Positions 14,993-24,553 are shown, counted from the first letter of the stretch. The stretch: DNA of 51,859 nt from DAISIL01 sp036822015 (GCA_036822015.1 DAISIL010000019.1:1-51859), one strand, 5' to 3'. Numbers and translations: made by a program. The notes: generated by a model from the sequence alone, not told the origin.

Positions 14993-17134
14993 ATGCTTCG
15001 ATTTCTATTCATTTGCTGCTTAGCTAGCCTACTGGCACAATGCGGCGGCCCTACCCAAGAAAAGGAAAACGCCATGTCCTTTGAGTATCCCACCACAGCT
15101 ACCGTCGATACCATTGATCGCTATTTTGATGCGAACGTCCCCGATCCCTACCGCTGGCTCGAAGACGACAACTCCTCCCAAACGGCCGAGTGGGTAACGG
15201 CCCAAAACAAACTGACCTTTGGCTACTTAGATCAGATTCCGTTTCGGGAAAAAATTAAAGAACGCCTCCAAAGCCTCTGGAATTACGAGCGGGTTTCGGC
15301 ACCGTTCAGGGAAGGTGAGTATTATTATTTCTCCAAAAATGACGGATTGCAAGCCCAGAGCATCCTCTATCGAAAAGCCAGCCTGGATGCCGAGCCGGAG
15401 GTCTTCCTTGACCCCAATAAGTTTTCCGAAGATGGCACGGTATCCCTGGCAGGCATCTACTTCTCCGAAGACGGCAGCCATTGTGCCTACTTGACCTCTA
15501 CCTCTGGATCCGATTGGCGCACGATTTACGTCATGGATACCCAGACCAAAGCACTCCTGGCCGACAAGATCGACTATGCCAAGTTTACGGGAGCGGCCTG
15601 GAAAGGTACCGAAGGATTTTTTTATAGTACCTACGACCGCCCCAAAGAAGAGGATGCCCTCTCGGGAATGAACATGCACCACAAGGTGTATTACCACAAA
15701 ATCGGTACACCCCAATCCGAAGACCAAATCGTTTTTGGGGATCGTGAGGTAAAGGCGCGTTACGTAGGAGCGAGCGTTTCGGAGGATAGCCGCTACTTGA
15801 TCGTCTCGGCGGCGATTTCAACGAGTGGAAACGCGCTGTATCTCAAAGATTTGAGTAATTCCTCCTCCGATTTTGTGGAGATCGTAGCCGATTACGAAAA
15901 CGATCATGACTTTTTGTACAACGAAGGTAGCACGCTCTTTTTTCGTACCAATTACCAGGCCCCCAAAGGAAAAGTTGTTACGGTGGATGCCCAAAACCCC
16001 GCCCGCCAAAACTGGCAAGACCTCATCCCCGAAGCTGACCATGTCCTGCGAGGTGTGGGTTTTGCGGGGCAAAAAATGTTCGTGAGCTACCTCCAGGATG
16101 CGGCTACCCGCGTTTATCAGCACACCCTGACGGGCGAGCGGGAGCGCGAAATTGAGTTGCCTACCATTGGCTCTGCCTCGGGCTTCTCGGGTAAGCGCGA
16201 CGACACGGAGATTTTTTATACATTTACTTCTTTCACTTACCCAACAAGCGTATATCGCTACCAAATCGCCGATGGTAGCTCGGCACGCTATCAGCAGCCT
16301 ACGGTAGATTTTCAGCCGGATGCCTACCAGGTCAAGCAAGTTTTTTATACCAGCAAAGACGGCACCAAAGTACCCATGTTTATTGTCCACAAAAAAGGAC
16401 TCGCCATGGACGGACAAAACCCCACCTACCTATACAGCTACGGCGGCTTCAATATCAGCCTCACGCCCAGTTTCAGCATTGCCCAAATCTTTTGGCTCGA
16501 GCAGGGCGGCATATACGCCATGCCCAACATTCGGGGTGGTGGTGAGTATGGCAAAGCCTGGCACGAAGCCGGCACACAGCTACAAAAACAAAACGTCTTC
16601 GATGATTTCATCGCGGCGGCCGAGTACCTCAAAGCCGAAGGATATACCAACACCCAACGCCTGGCCATCGCGGGTGGCTCCAATGGCGGACTACTCGTGG
16701 GCGCAACCATGACCCAACGCCCCGACCTCTGTTCCGTCGCTATTCCGGCTGTGGGCGTGCTGGATATGCTGCGTTATCACCGCTTTACGGCAGGTGCCGG
16801 ATGGATTCGAGATTATGGCTGCGCCGATAGCTCACAGGCGATGTTTGCGTACCTCAAAGGTTACTCACCTGTGCATAACGTCCGAGAGGGTGTCCGATAC
16901 CCCGCTACGCTGGTCAAGACAGCCGACCACGACGACCGTGTTGTTCCGGCACACTCGTATAAGTTCATCGCCGAGCTACAAGCCAAACACCAGGGCGATA
17001 ACCCGGTGATGATTCGGATTGATACCAAGGCCGGACACGGGGCGGGCAAGTCCACCGAGCAGGTCATCAACGAATGGTCGGATACGTATGCCTTCATTTA
17101 TCAAAACATGGGCATTGATCCTTTCAATAGATGA
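14993..17134 (+). CDS. Prolyl oligopeptidase family serine peptidase (S9A), lipoprotein
   Basis: A 713-residue protein. The signal peptide ends in LLAQC (Cys17), indicating a lipoprotein. Mature motifs are those of prolyl oligopeptidase: DPYRWLEDD near the start of the propeller, then the alpha/beta-hydrolase domain with YSYGGFNISLTPSF, RGGGEYGKAWHEAG, the nucleophile motif GGSNGG (Ser563), HDDRV (Asp about 647-648) and GHGAG (His682). The family cleaves short peptides after proline. Export suggests use of peptides from outside the cell. The frame opens at 14753, but the ATG at 14993 is where a good lipoprotein signal begins. Its stop overlaps the next start in ATGA. Confidence 0.93.
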   Translation: MLRFLFICCLASLLAQCGGPTQEKENAMSFEYPTTATVDTIDRYFDANVPDPYRWLEDDNSSQTAEWVTAQNKLTFGYLDQIPFREKIKERLQSLWNYERVSAPFREGEYYYFSKNDGLQAQSILYRKASLDAEPEVFLDPNKFSEDGTVSLAGIYFSEDGSHCAYLTSTSGSDWRTIYVMDTQTKALLADKIDYAKFTGAAWKGTEGFFYSTYDRPKEEDALSGMNMHHKVYYHKIGTPQSEDQIVFGDREVKARYVGASVSEDSRYLIVSAAISTSGNALYLKDLSNSSSDFVEIVADYENDHDFLYNEGSTLFFRTNYQAPKGKVVTVDAQNPARQNWQDLIPEADHVLRGVGFAGQKMFVSYLQDAATRVYQHTLTGEREREIELPTIGSASGFSGKRDDTEIFYTFTSFTYPTSVYRYQIADGSSARYQQPTVDFQPDAYQVKQVFYTSKDGTKVPMFIVHKKGLAMDGQNPTYLYSYGGFNISLTPSFSIAQIFWLEQGGIYAMPNIRGGGEYGKAWHEAGTQLQKQNVFDDFIAAAEYLKAEGYTNTQRLAIAGGSNGGLLVGATMTQRPDLCSVAIPAVGVLDMLRYHRFTAGAGWIRDYGCADSSQAMFAYLKGYSPVHNVREGVRYPATLVKTADHDDRVVPAHSYKFIAELQAKHQGDNPVMIRIDTKAGHGAGKSTEQVINEWSDTYAFIYQNMGIDPFNR

Positions 17135-18360
17135 TACGATTTATCCGAATCATACTCCTCCTCCTCCTCGCGGTATCTTGTCAGGAGAACATCAGCCCCA
17201 TCAAGGTAGGCATCCTGCACTCCTTGACCGGCACGATGGCCATCAGTGAGCAATCCGTAGCCGATGCTACCTTGCTAGCCATCGAGGAGATAAACGCCGC
17301 CGGTGGGCTACTTGGCCGACGTATTGAACCCGTCCTGGTAGATGGGGCATCGGACTGGACGACCTTTGCCCAGCAAGCCGAGCGACTGATCCAGATCGAA
17401 AAAACGGATGTTGTCTTTGGTTGTTGGACATCAGCAAGCCGCAAGACGGTCAAACCTGTATTCGAGAAATACGATCATCTACTCTTCTATCCCGTTCAGT
17501 ATGAAGGCTTAGAGGCTTCTCCCAATATTGTCTATACGGGAGCCGCCCCCAACCAACAGCTACGGCCGGCGGTCAAGTGGGCTTTCGATAACATCGGCAA
17601 GCGGTTTTTCTTGATTGGCTCGGATTATGTTTTTCCACAGACGGCCTCGCGCATCATGCGCGACTTGATCGAAGAACTGGGCGGGGAGGTTGTCGGGGAT
17701 GCCTTTATCTTGTTGGGAAGCACAGATGTCGATCAAGCCGTAGCCGACATCATCCAAACGAAGCCCGACGTGATTATGAATACCATCAATGGGGATTCTA
17801 ATATTGCGTTTTTTAAAGCCCTAGCAGAAGCCGGTTTGGATGCCCAAACGCTCCCTAGCTTTTCGTTCAGTATCGCCGAAGACGAACTACGCCACCTGGA
17901 TGCCAAACAGTTTGCGGGCGCTTATACGGTCTGGAACTACTTTCAATCCGTAGATTCTCCCCAAAATCGGGACTTTGTCGAGCGATACAAGTCCCGCTAC
18001 GGAGAAGATCGGGTAACCGACGATCCGATTGAAGCAGGATACTTTGGGGTGTACCTTTGGGCACAGGCCGTACGGGCAGCAGGCAGCACAGCACCTGCCG
18101 ATGTACGGGCGCACCTATCAAACCAAAGTTTTGAAGCGCCCCAGGGGTTGGTTTACATTGATGGGCAGACGCAGCACACCTGGAAAACAGTTCGGGTAGG
18201 AAAGTTTCGGGAAGATGGGCAGGTAGATATTGTCTGGGATTCGGGGCGGCCTGTGCGCCCTATACCCTATCCCGAAAACCGCCCCCGCCAGGTATGGGAG
18301 CGATTTCTGGATGACTTATATCGCGGCTGGGGTTTTAGTTGGGCCAACCCTGGCAAGTGA
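17131..18360 (+). CDS. Urea/amide-type ABC transporter substrate-binding protein (UrtA-like)
   Basis: A 409-residue periplasmic-binding-fold lipoprotein; the lipobox is AVSC at Cys17. IKVGILHSLTGTMAISE, VFGCWTSASRKTVKPVFE, LLFYPVQYEGLE and FLIGSDYVFPQTA are hallmarks of the UrtA/FmdD group that binds urea or short amides. No permease or ATPase genes are adjacent, so it is an orphan binding protein here; it might serve a distant transporter or act as a sensor input. It starts inside the stop codon of the prolyl oligopeptidase gene, implying translational coupling. Confidence 0.88.
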   Translation: MIRFIRIILLLLLAVSCQENISPIKVGILHSLTGTMAISEQSVADATLLAIEEINAAGGLLGRRIEPVLVDGASDWTTFAQQAERLIQIEKTDVVFGCWTSASRKTVKPVFEKYDHLLFYPVQYEGLEASPNIVYTGAAPNQQLRPAVKWAFDNIGKRFFLIGSDYVFPQTASRIMRDLIEELGGEVVGDAFILLGSTDVDQAVADIIQTKPDVIMNTINGDSNIAFFKALAEAGLDAQTLPSFSFSIAEDELRHLDAKQFAGAYTVWNYFQSVDSPQNRDFVERYKSRYGEDRVTDDPIEAGYFGVYLWAQAVRAAGSTAPADVRAHLSNQSFEAPQGLVYIDGQTQHTWKTVRVGKFREDGQVDIVWDSGRPVRPIPYPENRPRQVWERFLDDLYRGWGFSWANPGK

Positions 18361-18371
18361 GTAGCCCAGGT

Positions 18372-19214
18372 CTAAGCCTGTTTTTCGAGACGTAAGCAGG
18401 CCCAGTCGTCCTCCGTAGTATGCCCCAGGGCAGTCATGGTATCGGGGGTTTTCTCGAGCAAAAGAGGAATATCCCCTTCATAAAACCCGCTCAACAGGAG
18501 GATACCCTTGGGTAGCAGCAAATCGACATACAGGGGTATCTCCTGCTCGAGTACATGGCGGTTGATGTTGGCCAGTATCAAGTCAAATCCTTCGAGATCA
18601 GGGGACAGCAGTTGTTGGGCATCGGCTACGGTGCCGAGCGATACGTGTAGATCGGCGTTGTTGAGGCGGGCGTTTTCTTGGGCATTTTCGACAGACCAGG
18701 GGTCAATATCGAAACCCCAAACGCGCTGCGCCCCCAAGCGGTAAGCCAGGATACCCAACACACCTGTTCCGGTGCCGAGGTCGAGGACACGGGTGAAGCG
18801 ATTGCCGAGATGGAGCTGCTGGGCGAGCATCAGGCGGGTGGTTTGGTGGTGTCCCGTCCCGAAGGACATTTTGGGTGTGATGATCAGATCGTGGGCTACC
18901 GCTGGGTCGGGGTCGTGGAAATGCGCCCGTACCCGACATCGTCCCTCGACAAGAATAGGGTCAAAAGAAGCCTCCCAGATGGCGTTCCAGTTTTGTTTGG
19001 CTTGCTTTTGGTACGTGTAGCTTATCTTGCCTTGATCGGCATAACGCGCCAGCAGTTCGTCTAGGGCTTGGGAGTCAAATTGTGTGGCTTCAATGGCCGT
19101 CTCGAATCCCGTCTGCGATTCACAGAAAGCACCATAGCCCATCAGGGATAGCTCCGCCATGAGAATTTCTTGGAGATGATCCCCCAGATGGAAAGAAAGC
19201 AGGATGTAATCCAT
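18372..19214 (-). CDS. prmA: Ribosomal protein L11 methyltransferase
   Basis: A 280-residue SAM-dependent methyltransferase. The central PrmA motif is clear: MSFGTGHHQTTRLML (about 125-139), then motif I VLDLGTGTGVLGILA, with DLILANINRHVLEQ (the NxN catalytic loop) and LLSGFYEGD near the C-terminus. It trimethylates L11 lysines and the N-terminus. The N-terminal 90 residues (MDYILLSFHLGDHLQEILMA...) form the substrate-recognition domain. The start MDYILLSF at 19214 is preferred over a start eight codons upstream because family members begin this way. Confidence 0.93.
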   Translation of the reverse strand: MDYILLSFHLGDHLQEILMAELSLMGYGAFCESQTGFETAIEATQFDSQALDELLARYADQGKISYTYQKQAKQNWNAIWEASFDPILVEGRCRVRAHFHDPDPAVAHDLIITPKMSFGTGHHQTTRLMLAQQLHLGNRFTRVLDLGTGTGVLGILAYRLGAQRVWGFDIDPWSVENAQENARLNNADLHVSLGTVADAQQLLSPDLEGFDLILANINRHVLEQEIPLYVDLLLPKGILLLSGFYEGDIPLLLEKTPDTMTALGHTTEDDWACLRLEKQA

Positions 19215-19255
19215 AAAAAGGCGTAAGTTTTGGCGCAAAAATGTAGGAAAATAAT

Positions 19256-19263
19256 TAAATTTG
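19256..19263 (+). promoter_or_regulatory. -7 box for the amidohydrolase gene
   Basis: TAAATTTG fits TAnnTTTG and lies 18 bases before the ATG at 19282. A TTG at 19230-19232 is 23 bases upstream, slightly longer than usual spacing. Confidence 0.45.
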
Positions 19264-19281
19264 TTTGAAACAACGGATTAA

Positions 19282-20943
19282 ATGATGGTAAAGATGCGCT
19301 CTTTTTGGCTTTGTGTAGCTCTAGGACTAGCCCTTATGGGCTGCCAACCCGGGAAAGAACCCGTCGATTTGATTGTCCATAACGCCATTGTCTATACCGT
19401 AGATAAGTCGTTTGCTAAGGCAGAGGCTTTTGCGGTAAAGGACGGCAAATTTGTTGAGGTAGGCAAAAGCGACGATATTCTGAACAAGTACGAATCTGAA
19501 AAAATCTTCAATGCCCGACGCTTGAGTATCCTGCCGGGCTTCAACGATGCACACGCCCACTTCTACGGACTCGGCGAAGACCTCGACCTGATCGACCTAC
19601 GCACAGCCAACTCCATGGACGATGTCATCACCCAAATTCGCCAACGCCTCGAGGAGCAACCCGAGCTAGACTGGATCATGGGCCGAGGTTGGGATCAAAA
19701 CCAATGGGGCGAAAGCGACCTGCCCACCAACGAAGCCATCAATGCCGCTTTCCCCGATAAAAAAATCGCACTTATCCGCATCGACGCACACGCGCTCCTG
19801 GCGAGCCAAGCCGCCCTTGATGCCGCTGGTATTGATCCCAATACCGAAATCCCCGGCGGGCTGATTGTCAAGAAAAACGGACAACTAACGGGTATGCTCC
19901 TCGAAGCCGCCAAAGAGCATCTGCTTCGAGCCATTCCCCAACCCGAAGAAACCCTCCTGCGCCAACGCCTGCTGGCCGCGCAAAAGGTATGCTTTGAGCA
20001 TGGCATCACGAGTATCTCCGATGCCGGCATCAGCAAGGATATGGCCCTGCTGATGCAAAAGATGTATCAAGAGGGACAACTCAAGCTGCGCATCAATGCC
20101 ATGCTTAGCCCCACCGAAGAAAACAAAGCCTACTTTCTCGAGAAAGGCCCCATCCAGGACGATCGCTTTACCGTCCGTTCGTTTAAGTTTTACGCCGATG
20201 GTGCGCTGGGATCGCGGGGTGCTTATCTCCTTGAACCCTACAGCGATGCCCCCGAGACGCGCGGGCTATTCCTGCTCGATAGCGCGGCGTTTTTGAAAGA
20301 CCTCCGACTGCTCAAAGAAAAGGGGTTTCAGGTGGCTACCCATTGTATCGGTGATGGCACAAACCGAAAAGTACTCCAACTCTACGCCCAGGTGTTGGAG
20401 GTCGATAACGATAATCGTTGGCGCATCGAACACGCCCAGGTGGTTCACCCGGACGACTTGCTCATGTTTCAACGCTATCGCATCATCCCATCCGTTCAGC
20501 CTACACACGCGATCTCCGATATGGAGTGGGCCACCAAACGCCTAGGCGAACAGCGCATCAAGCACGCCTACGCCTTCCAACAACTCTACGAACAAAACAA
20601 CTTTATCGTCTTTGGGACGGACTTCCCCGTAGAAGCCCCCAATCCCATCCACACCTTCCACGCCGCCACCGCCCGACAAAACGCCCGACACCAGCCCGCC
20701 GAAGGTTTTCAGCCCGAAAATGCCGTGAACACCCGTACCGCCATCCGAGCCATGACCCAATGGCCCGCCCATGCTGCCTTTGAGGAGGCGCAAAAAGGCA
20801 CCATTGAGGCCGGTAAAGTTGCTGATTTTGTCATCCTCGATACCGATATTTTGGATACCGACAAACGTCTCCTACGCAATACCCTCGTTTTGATTACCTT
20901 CCTGAACGGGGAGCAGGTCTTTTCTCTCGAGGGAGGCATCTAG
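19282..20943 (+). CDS. Amidohydrolase family lipoprotein (YtcJ-like)
   Basis: A 553-residue metal-dependent hydrolase. The lipobox LALMGC ends at Cys21. The metal site begins with GFNDAHAHFYG (HxH motif), followed by KFYADGALGSRGAYL, VATHCIGDGTNRKVL, RIEHAQVVHPDDLL, FGTDFPVE and a C-terminal EAGKVADFVILDTD. The order matches YtcJ/Exoenz-type amidohydrolases (amidohydro_3). The substrate cannot be predicted. The last 50 bases overlap the convergent membrane-protein gene. Confidence 0.9.
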   Translation: MMVKMRSFWLCVALGLALMGCQPGKEPVDLIVHNAIVYTVDKSFAKAEAFAVKDGKFVEVGKSDDILNKYESEKIFNARRLSILPGFNDAHAHFYGLGEDLDLIDLRTANSMDDVITQIRQRLEEQPELDWIMGRGWDQNQWGESDLPTNEAINAAFPDKKIALIRIDAHALLASQAALDAAGIDPNTEIPGGLIVKKNGQLTGMLLEAAKEHLLRAIPQPEETLLRQRLLAAQKVCFEHGITSISDAGISKDMALLMQKMYQEGQLKLRINAMLSPTEENKAYFLEKGPIQDDRFTVRSFKFYADGALGSRGAYLLEPYSDAPETRGLFLLDSAAFLKDLRLLKEKGFQVATHCIGDGTNRKVLQLYAQVLEVDNDNRWRIEHAQVVHPDDLLMFQRYRIIPSVQPTHAISDMEWATKRLGEQRIKHAYAFQQLYEQNNFIVFGTDFPVEAPNPIHTFHAATARQNARHQPAEGFQPENAVNTRTAIRAMTQWPAHAAFEEAQKGTIEAGKVADFVILDTDILDTDKRLLRNTLVLITFLNGEQVFSLEGGI

Positions 20944-22141
20944 CCCCCAAAGCCAACAAAAGCAAGACCCAAAAGGGCCAAAAGCTCACCCGATAACGCA
21001 CCAGCGAGCCAATATTGGGAGCCGCCAAAGGCAAAATCAAAGCCAGCGGTAGCACGTACAAAACCAAAGCCAATATGGCCCTTGAAACAGCAGCCGTGAT
21101 TTTGTTGGACGCTCGTTTCCTTAAACCACAAGCCGCCCAAAGCAAAAGCCCCAGGACTTCTGCACCGCTCAAGGCTTTCAACACATGACCATCCTCCCAG
21201 GGAAAGGGACGCAAAAGGCTAGCACACAAAGCCTTAGGTAGGGCGATCAGAAAGGTATCCAGCGAAGGATGGAGAGGCAAAATGAGCGTTCTGTTGTGAG
21301 CCGACGTGTGAGCCGCGATCTGGTGATGGCTCTCAAAGATGGCCTCCAGCAGATGCGATGGGTGGAGATTCCAGTGCAGGCGCGTGGCCAGCCCAAGCAA
21401 CAAGACATAAAAAAGCAGTTGCCAGCCCCAGACCAAACGCAGCCGCTGTGCACAGGCATAGGTAAGCAAGGCCGGCAAGAGGGCAGCCAGGTAGTAATAC
21501 TTGATTTTCCAGACCATCCACAACCCAAAGATGGCGATCAGTCCTGCCCAAAACCCTACCGGACGGCGATCTTGCAGACGCAAAACAAGGGCGATCATCC
21601 AGCCCATAAAAAACCACACAATGCCTTCCTTGCCCCAACCCGAACTCCAAAAAACCACCGAAGGCATCCCCAAAAAAGCCACACCGCCCCACCGAGCCGG
21701 CATCCAAGTTCGGTGAGCCATCGCATCGGCACAAACCCACAAACCCGAAAAACTCAAAGCAGACAAGTAAGCCGAGGTCAGCCAATAGCTTCCCCCGCTG
21801 CCCAGGTGCCAAAGGCTCATCCAATGGATGGCATAGTAGCTACGCTCAGCACCACTCTCAAAAACCGTGTAACGCGGCGAAAAAAGCAAGTCCAGATAAG
21901 CCCATCCATCCGAAAGTGCCAATAGCCGCAGCCGCTCGGCCTCTGCAAAATACACCCAGCTATCGCCTCCGCCCAGATAGCGGGCATACAAACCACCCAA
22001 AAGCCAACCTGCCGCCACTTTGAGGCAGAGACCGGGCCAAAAAAAAGCGCGTATCGGGCTTTTTTGAGCCGACTGCCAGCCCATCCAAAGCCCCATACAC
22101 GCCAAAGCACATCCGATGAGTATCCCCAAAAAGGAAATCAT
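20894..22141 (-). CDS. Polytopic inner-membrane protein of unknown function
   Basis: A 415-residue hydrophobic protein with roughly ten membrane-spanning segments and short basic loops. A conserved-looking stretch YARYLGGGDSWVYFAEAERL follows the second segment; together with WSSGWGKEGIVWFFMGWM and MVWKIKYYYLAALLPALL, this resembles membrane glycosyltransferases of the GT-C type, which carry an acidic motif in the first outer loop. That is only a suggestion. The C-terminal 16 codons overlap the amidohydrolase gene in convergent orientation. The next reverse gene ends just upstream, so the two may be co-transcribed. Confidence 0.7.
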   Translation of the reverse strand: MISFLGILIGCALACMGLWMGWQSAQKSPIRAFFWPGLCLKVAAGWLLGGLYARYLGGGDSWVYFAEAERLRLLALSDGWAYLDLLFSPRYTVFESGAERSYYAIHWMSLWHLGSGGSYWLTSAYLSALSFSGLWVCADAMAHRTWMPARWGGVAFLGMPSVVFWSSGWGKEGIVWFFMGWMIALVLRLQDRRPVGFWAGLIAIFGLWMVWKIKYYYLAALLPALLTYACAQRLRLVWGWQLLFYVLLLGLATRLHWNLHPSHLLEAIFESHHQIAAHTSAHNRTLILPLHPSLDTFLIALPKALCASLLRPFPWEDGHVLKALSGAEVLGLLLWAACGLRKRASNKITAAVSRAILALVLYVLPLALILPLAAPNIGSLVRYRVSFWPFWVLLLLALGARCLPREKRPAPRSGR

Positions 22142-22151
22142 CGAAACGGCA

Positions 22152-22529
22152 CTAGAGTCCTGATCGCAAATCTTGTATGGCCGAGAAAAAAAGCATATCG
22201 CTCACGGGCCACTCGTCGGGTTGCTTGCCCCCAAACTTCTCAATCCAATCTTCAAACTCCATGGCCGTATATTTTTTTTTGTCCTCGGGGGAAAGTCCCA
22301 AAATGAGAATTTGTTTGTAGAACTCCATCTGGATCGGATTCCACTCCTCGACACTCTCGCCCATAGCAGATTTCCAGGCGGCAAGGTCTTTTTTGATCCA
22401 AGTTTGTTGCTCACTCGGTGAGAGGTCTTCCAAAATGGGGTTCAGCGGATCGAACTTCCCCTGTGCTTGCACGGTAGGGAGCATGGCTCCGAGCCAAAGC
22501 ATCGTCAAAAGAAATACAAACTTTTTCAA
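22152..22529 (-). CDS. Small secreted protein of unknown function
   Basis: If translation begins at the TTG at 22529, the product is 125 residues with a textbook signal peptide (KKFVFLLTMLWLGAMLPTVQAQ, cut after VQA or AQ). The open frame continues upstream to another TTG at 22598, but that would put 23 residues before the signal. The mature part is acidic and Trp-rich (WIKKDLAAWKSAMGE, EFEDWIEKFGG) with no motif I recognise. Confidence 0.6.
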   Translation of the reverse strand: MKKFVFLLTMLWLGAMLPTVQAQGKFDPLNPILEDLSPSEQQTWIKKDLAAWKSAMGESVEEWNPIQMEFYKQILILGLSPEDKKKYTAMEFEDWIEKFGGKQPDEWPVSDMLFFSAIQDLRSGL

Positions 22530-22622
22530 GGTTCTTAGCTTTTTAGGTGAATAGAAAAATAGTTCGGATAAGTAAAATTTTGCTTTACTTTGAATCAAGT
22601 AAAAATAAAATCCCTAAGAAAG

Positions 22623-23291
22623 ATGCACAATATACGTTCCAATATAGACAATCTCCAAAAAGAATTGGCAAATAAAGATTGTCGATTGATTGCCGTTACT
22701 AAAACGCACCCCAACGAAGTTCTGTTGCAGGCCTATCAGTGTGGCTTACGTGATTTTGGTGAAAATAAAGTACAAGAAATGACCCTCAAACACGAGCAAC
22801 TACCGAAGGACATCCGCTGGCACTTGATTGGGCATCTCCAAACCAACAAAGTCAAGTATATCATTCCTTTTGTGGCCTTGATCCATAGCGTCGATAGCTG
22901 GAAACTCCTACGGGAGATCGAAAAACGCGCCGCCCAGATCAGCCGTCCCGTAGAGGTACTCTTGCAGGTGCATATTGCCCAGGAAGAACACAAATTTGGT
23001 TTTTTGCCCGAAGACATCGACCTACTGCTCGGCAAGCCCAGCCTGGACTTAGAGTGGGTAAACGTCGTTGGATTGATGGGAATGGCTACCTTCACCGACA
23101 ACCAGGCACAAATACGGCGCGAGTTTGCGGGGCTACGCCAGCAGTTTGATCGCCTTGCCCAGGGGAAACTCCCCCCCAACGTAACGATGCGCGAACTCTC
23201 CATGGGCATGAGCGGCGACTATCCCCTGGCCATCGAAGAGGGCAGTACGATGGTGCGGGTGGGTAGCAAAATTTTTGGTTCCAGAAGCTAA
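22623..23291 (+). CDS. YggS-type PLP homeostasis protein (PLPBP)
   Basis: A 222-residue alanine-racemase-fold protein. LIAVTKTHP contains the PLP-binding lysine (Lys27); FGENKVQEM, WHLIGHLQTNKVKYI, LMGMATFTDN, LSMGMSGDYPLAIEEGSTMVRVGSKIFG are family signatures. These proteins bind pyridoxal phosphate without catalysis and affect vitamin B6 and amino-acid balance. The ATG at 22623 is chosen over an earlier in-frame start at 22590, since family members begin a few residues before the first helix. Confidence 0.93.
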   Translation: MHNIRSNIDNLQKELANKDCRLIAVTKTHPNEVLLQAYQCGLRDFGENKVQEMTLKHEQLPKDIRWHLIGHLQTNKVKYIIPFVALIHSVDSWKLLREIEKRAAQISRPVEVLLQVHIAQEEHKFGFLPEDIDLLLGKPSLDLEWVNVVGLMGMATFTDNQAQIRREFAGLRQQFDRLAQGKLPPNVTMRELSMGMSGDYPLAIEEGSTMVRVGSKIFGSRS

Positions 23292-23324
23292 AAACATCTA
23301 TCGTTCATCAAGCGTTTTGATCTC

Positions 23325-23888
23325 ATGCACAACATCGCCCCTTTTCATCGCTGGGAGCAACATTACCAGGCGCATCGCGACGCACGCTCCCCCTTCTTTG
23401 AGCGGCAACTGCCCGAAGTGATGCACCACATCTACGGCTATTACATCCATCCCGAGTGGGAACATATCGGCTCCGAAACCCTCTATGTCAAGCTCTTGTA
23501 CGTGGACTACACCCGCCGCTTTTGCTTTCTCGAACTGATCGGGGAGTGGAACGATGCCCTACACAACGACATCATGTACCTGCGCTGCCAGGTCGTCGAT
23601 CAGTTGCTCCAAAATGGCATCACCCGATTTATCTTGATCGGCGAAAACGTCCTTAACTTTCATGGCTCCGACGACTGCTACTACGAAGATTGGTTTGAGG
23701 AACTGCCCGAGGATGGATGGATTGTCGCGATGAACTTCCGACATTTTGTCCTCGATGAAATGAGCCGATACAACCTCGATATGTACCTGCTCTTTGGGGG
23801 GCGTTTCGATCAGATCAACTGGCGTACCCTCGAACCTCTGGTGCTGTTTCGGGCCCTCGAAAAAGAAGTAACCAAACGCCTCAACTAA
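23325..23888 (+). CDS. Conserved-looking hypothetical protein
   Basis: A 187-residue, acidic, aromatic-rich cytoplasmic protein with no signal peptide or membrane segment. Distinct stretches are LYVKLLYVDYTRRFCFLELI, FILIGENVLNFHG and WFEELPEDGWIVAMNFR. I recognise no family or catalytic motif. It lies between the YggS-type gene and ruvA, 33 and 11 bases from them, so it is probably in one transcript with them. Codon use looks like its neighbours. Confidence 0.7.
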   Translation: MHNIAPFHRWEQHYQAHRDARSPFFERQLPEVMHHIYGYYIHPEWEHIGSETLYVKLLYVDYTRRFCFLELIGEWNDALHNDIMYLRCQVVDQLLQNGITRFILIGENVLNFHGSDDCYYEDWFEELPEDGWIVAMNFRHFVLDEMSRYNLDMYLLFGGRFDQINWRTLEPLVLFRALEKEVTKRLN

Positions 23889-23899
23889 CCCGCCCGCTC

Positions 23900-24499
23900 A
23901 TGTACGCCTACATCCGAGGAAAACTGACCCACAAACAACCCACTCAAGTCGTCCTGGAAATCCACGGACTAGGCTATCTCCTCAACGTCTCCCTGAGTAC
24001 CTCCGCCGCCCTGGAGGAGGGCAAAGAGTACCAGCTCTCCACCTACCTACACGTGAAGGAAGATCAACATACGCTTTTTGGCTTCTCAAAGCCCACCGAA
24101 AAACGCCTCTTCTTGCTCCTGATCGGCGTATCGGGGATTGGGCCCAATACCGCCTTGATGATCCTCTCCTCGCTGTCGGTCTCCGACATCCGCCGTGCCA
24201 TCCTGGAGGAGGACACCCGAACGATACAATCCGTCAAGGGCATCGGCGCAAAAACAGCCCAGCGCGTCGTCCTCGAACTCCGCGACAAACTCCAAAAAGA
24301 AACCTGGGAAGACAGCCTCGAAACCGCCACACCCGTCGGGCAACTCGACCGCCAAACCCGCGAAGAAGCCCTCCAAGCCCTCGTTACCCTGGGCCTGACC
24401 CGCCCCGTAGCCGAGCGCAGCATCCGAGCCGTTCTGTCTAAGCATGGCTCTGACCTAAGCCTGGAGGAGATCATCAAGTTTTCGCTCAAAGGGCTTTAA
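23900..24499 (+). CDS. ruvA: Holliday junction branch migration protein RuvA
   Basis: A 199-residue protein with all three RuvA domains: the N-terminal OB fold (MYAYIRGKLTHKQPTQVVLEIHGLGYLLNVS), the tandem helix-hairpin-helix region (LIGVSGIGPNTALMIL and VKGIGAKTAQRVVLELRDKL) and the C-terminal RuvB-binding three-helix domain (EEALQALVTLGLTRPVAERSI). It targets the RuvB motor to Holliday junctions. ruvB is not in the window. Length matches the family. Confidence 0.96.
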   Translation: MYAYIRGKLTHKQPTQVVLEIHGLGYLLNVSLSTSAALEEGKEYQLSTYLHVKEDQHTLFGFSKPTEKRLFLLLIGVSGIGPNTALMILSSLSVSDIRRAILEEDTRTIQSVKGIGAKTAQRVVLELRDKLQKETWEDSLETATPVGQLDRQTREEALQALVTLGLTRPVAERSIRAVLSKHGSDLSLEEIIKFSLKGL

Positions 24500-24511
24500 A
24501 ACCTAATCCTG

Positions 24512-24519
24512 TATCTTTG
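24512..24519 (+). promoter_or_regulatory. -7 box for rseP
   Basis: TATCTTTG between ruvA and rseP, with a predicted leader of about 28 bases before the TTG start at 24554. This suggests rseP is transcribed separately from ruvA. Confidence 0.55.
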
Positions 24520-24553
24520 CGTTAAGCCTATACCACTAAGTCACTTTCTACTC

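Noticed and set aside
21269..21925. A 218-codon plus-strand frame opposite the membrane-protein gene
   Set aside because: It lies wholly within a longer, hydrophobic, well-formed reverse gene; its product is low-complexity and lacks domain features, so it is a shadow frame.
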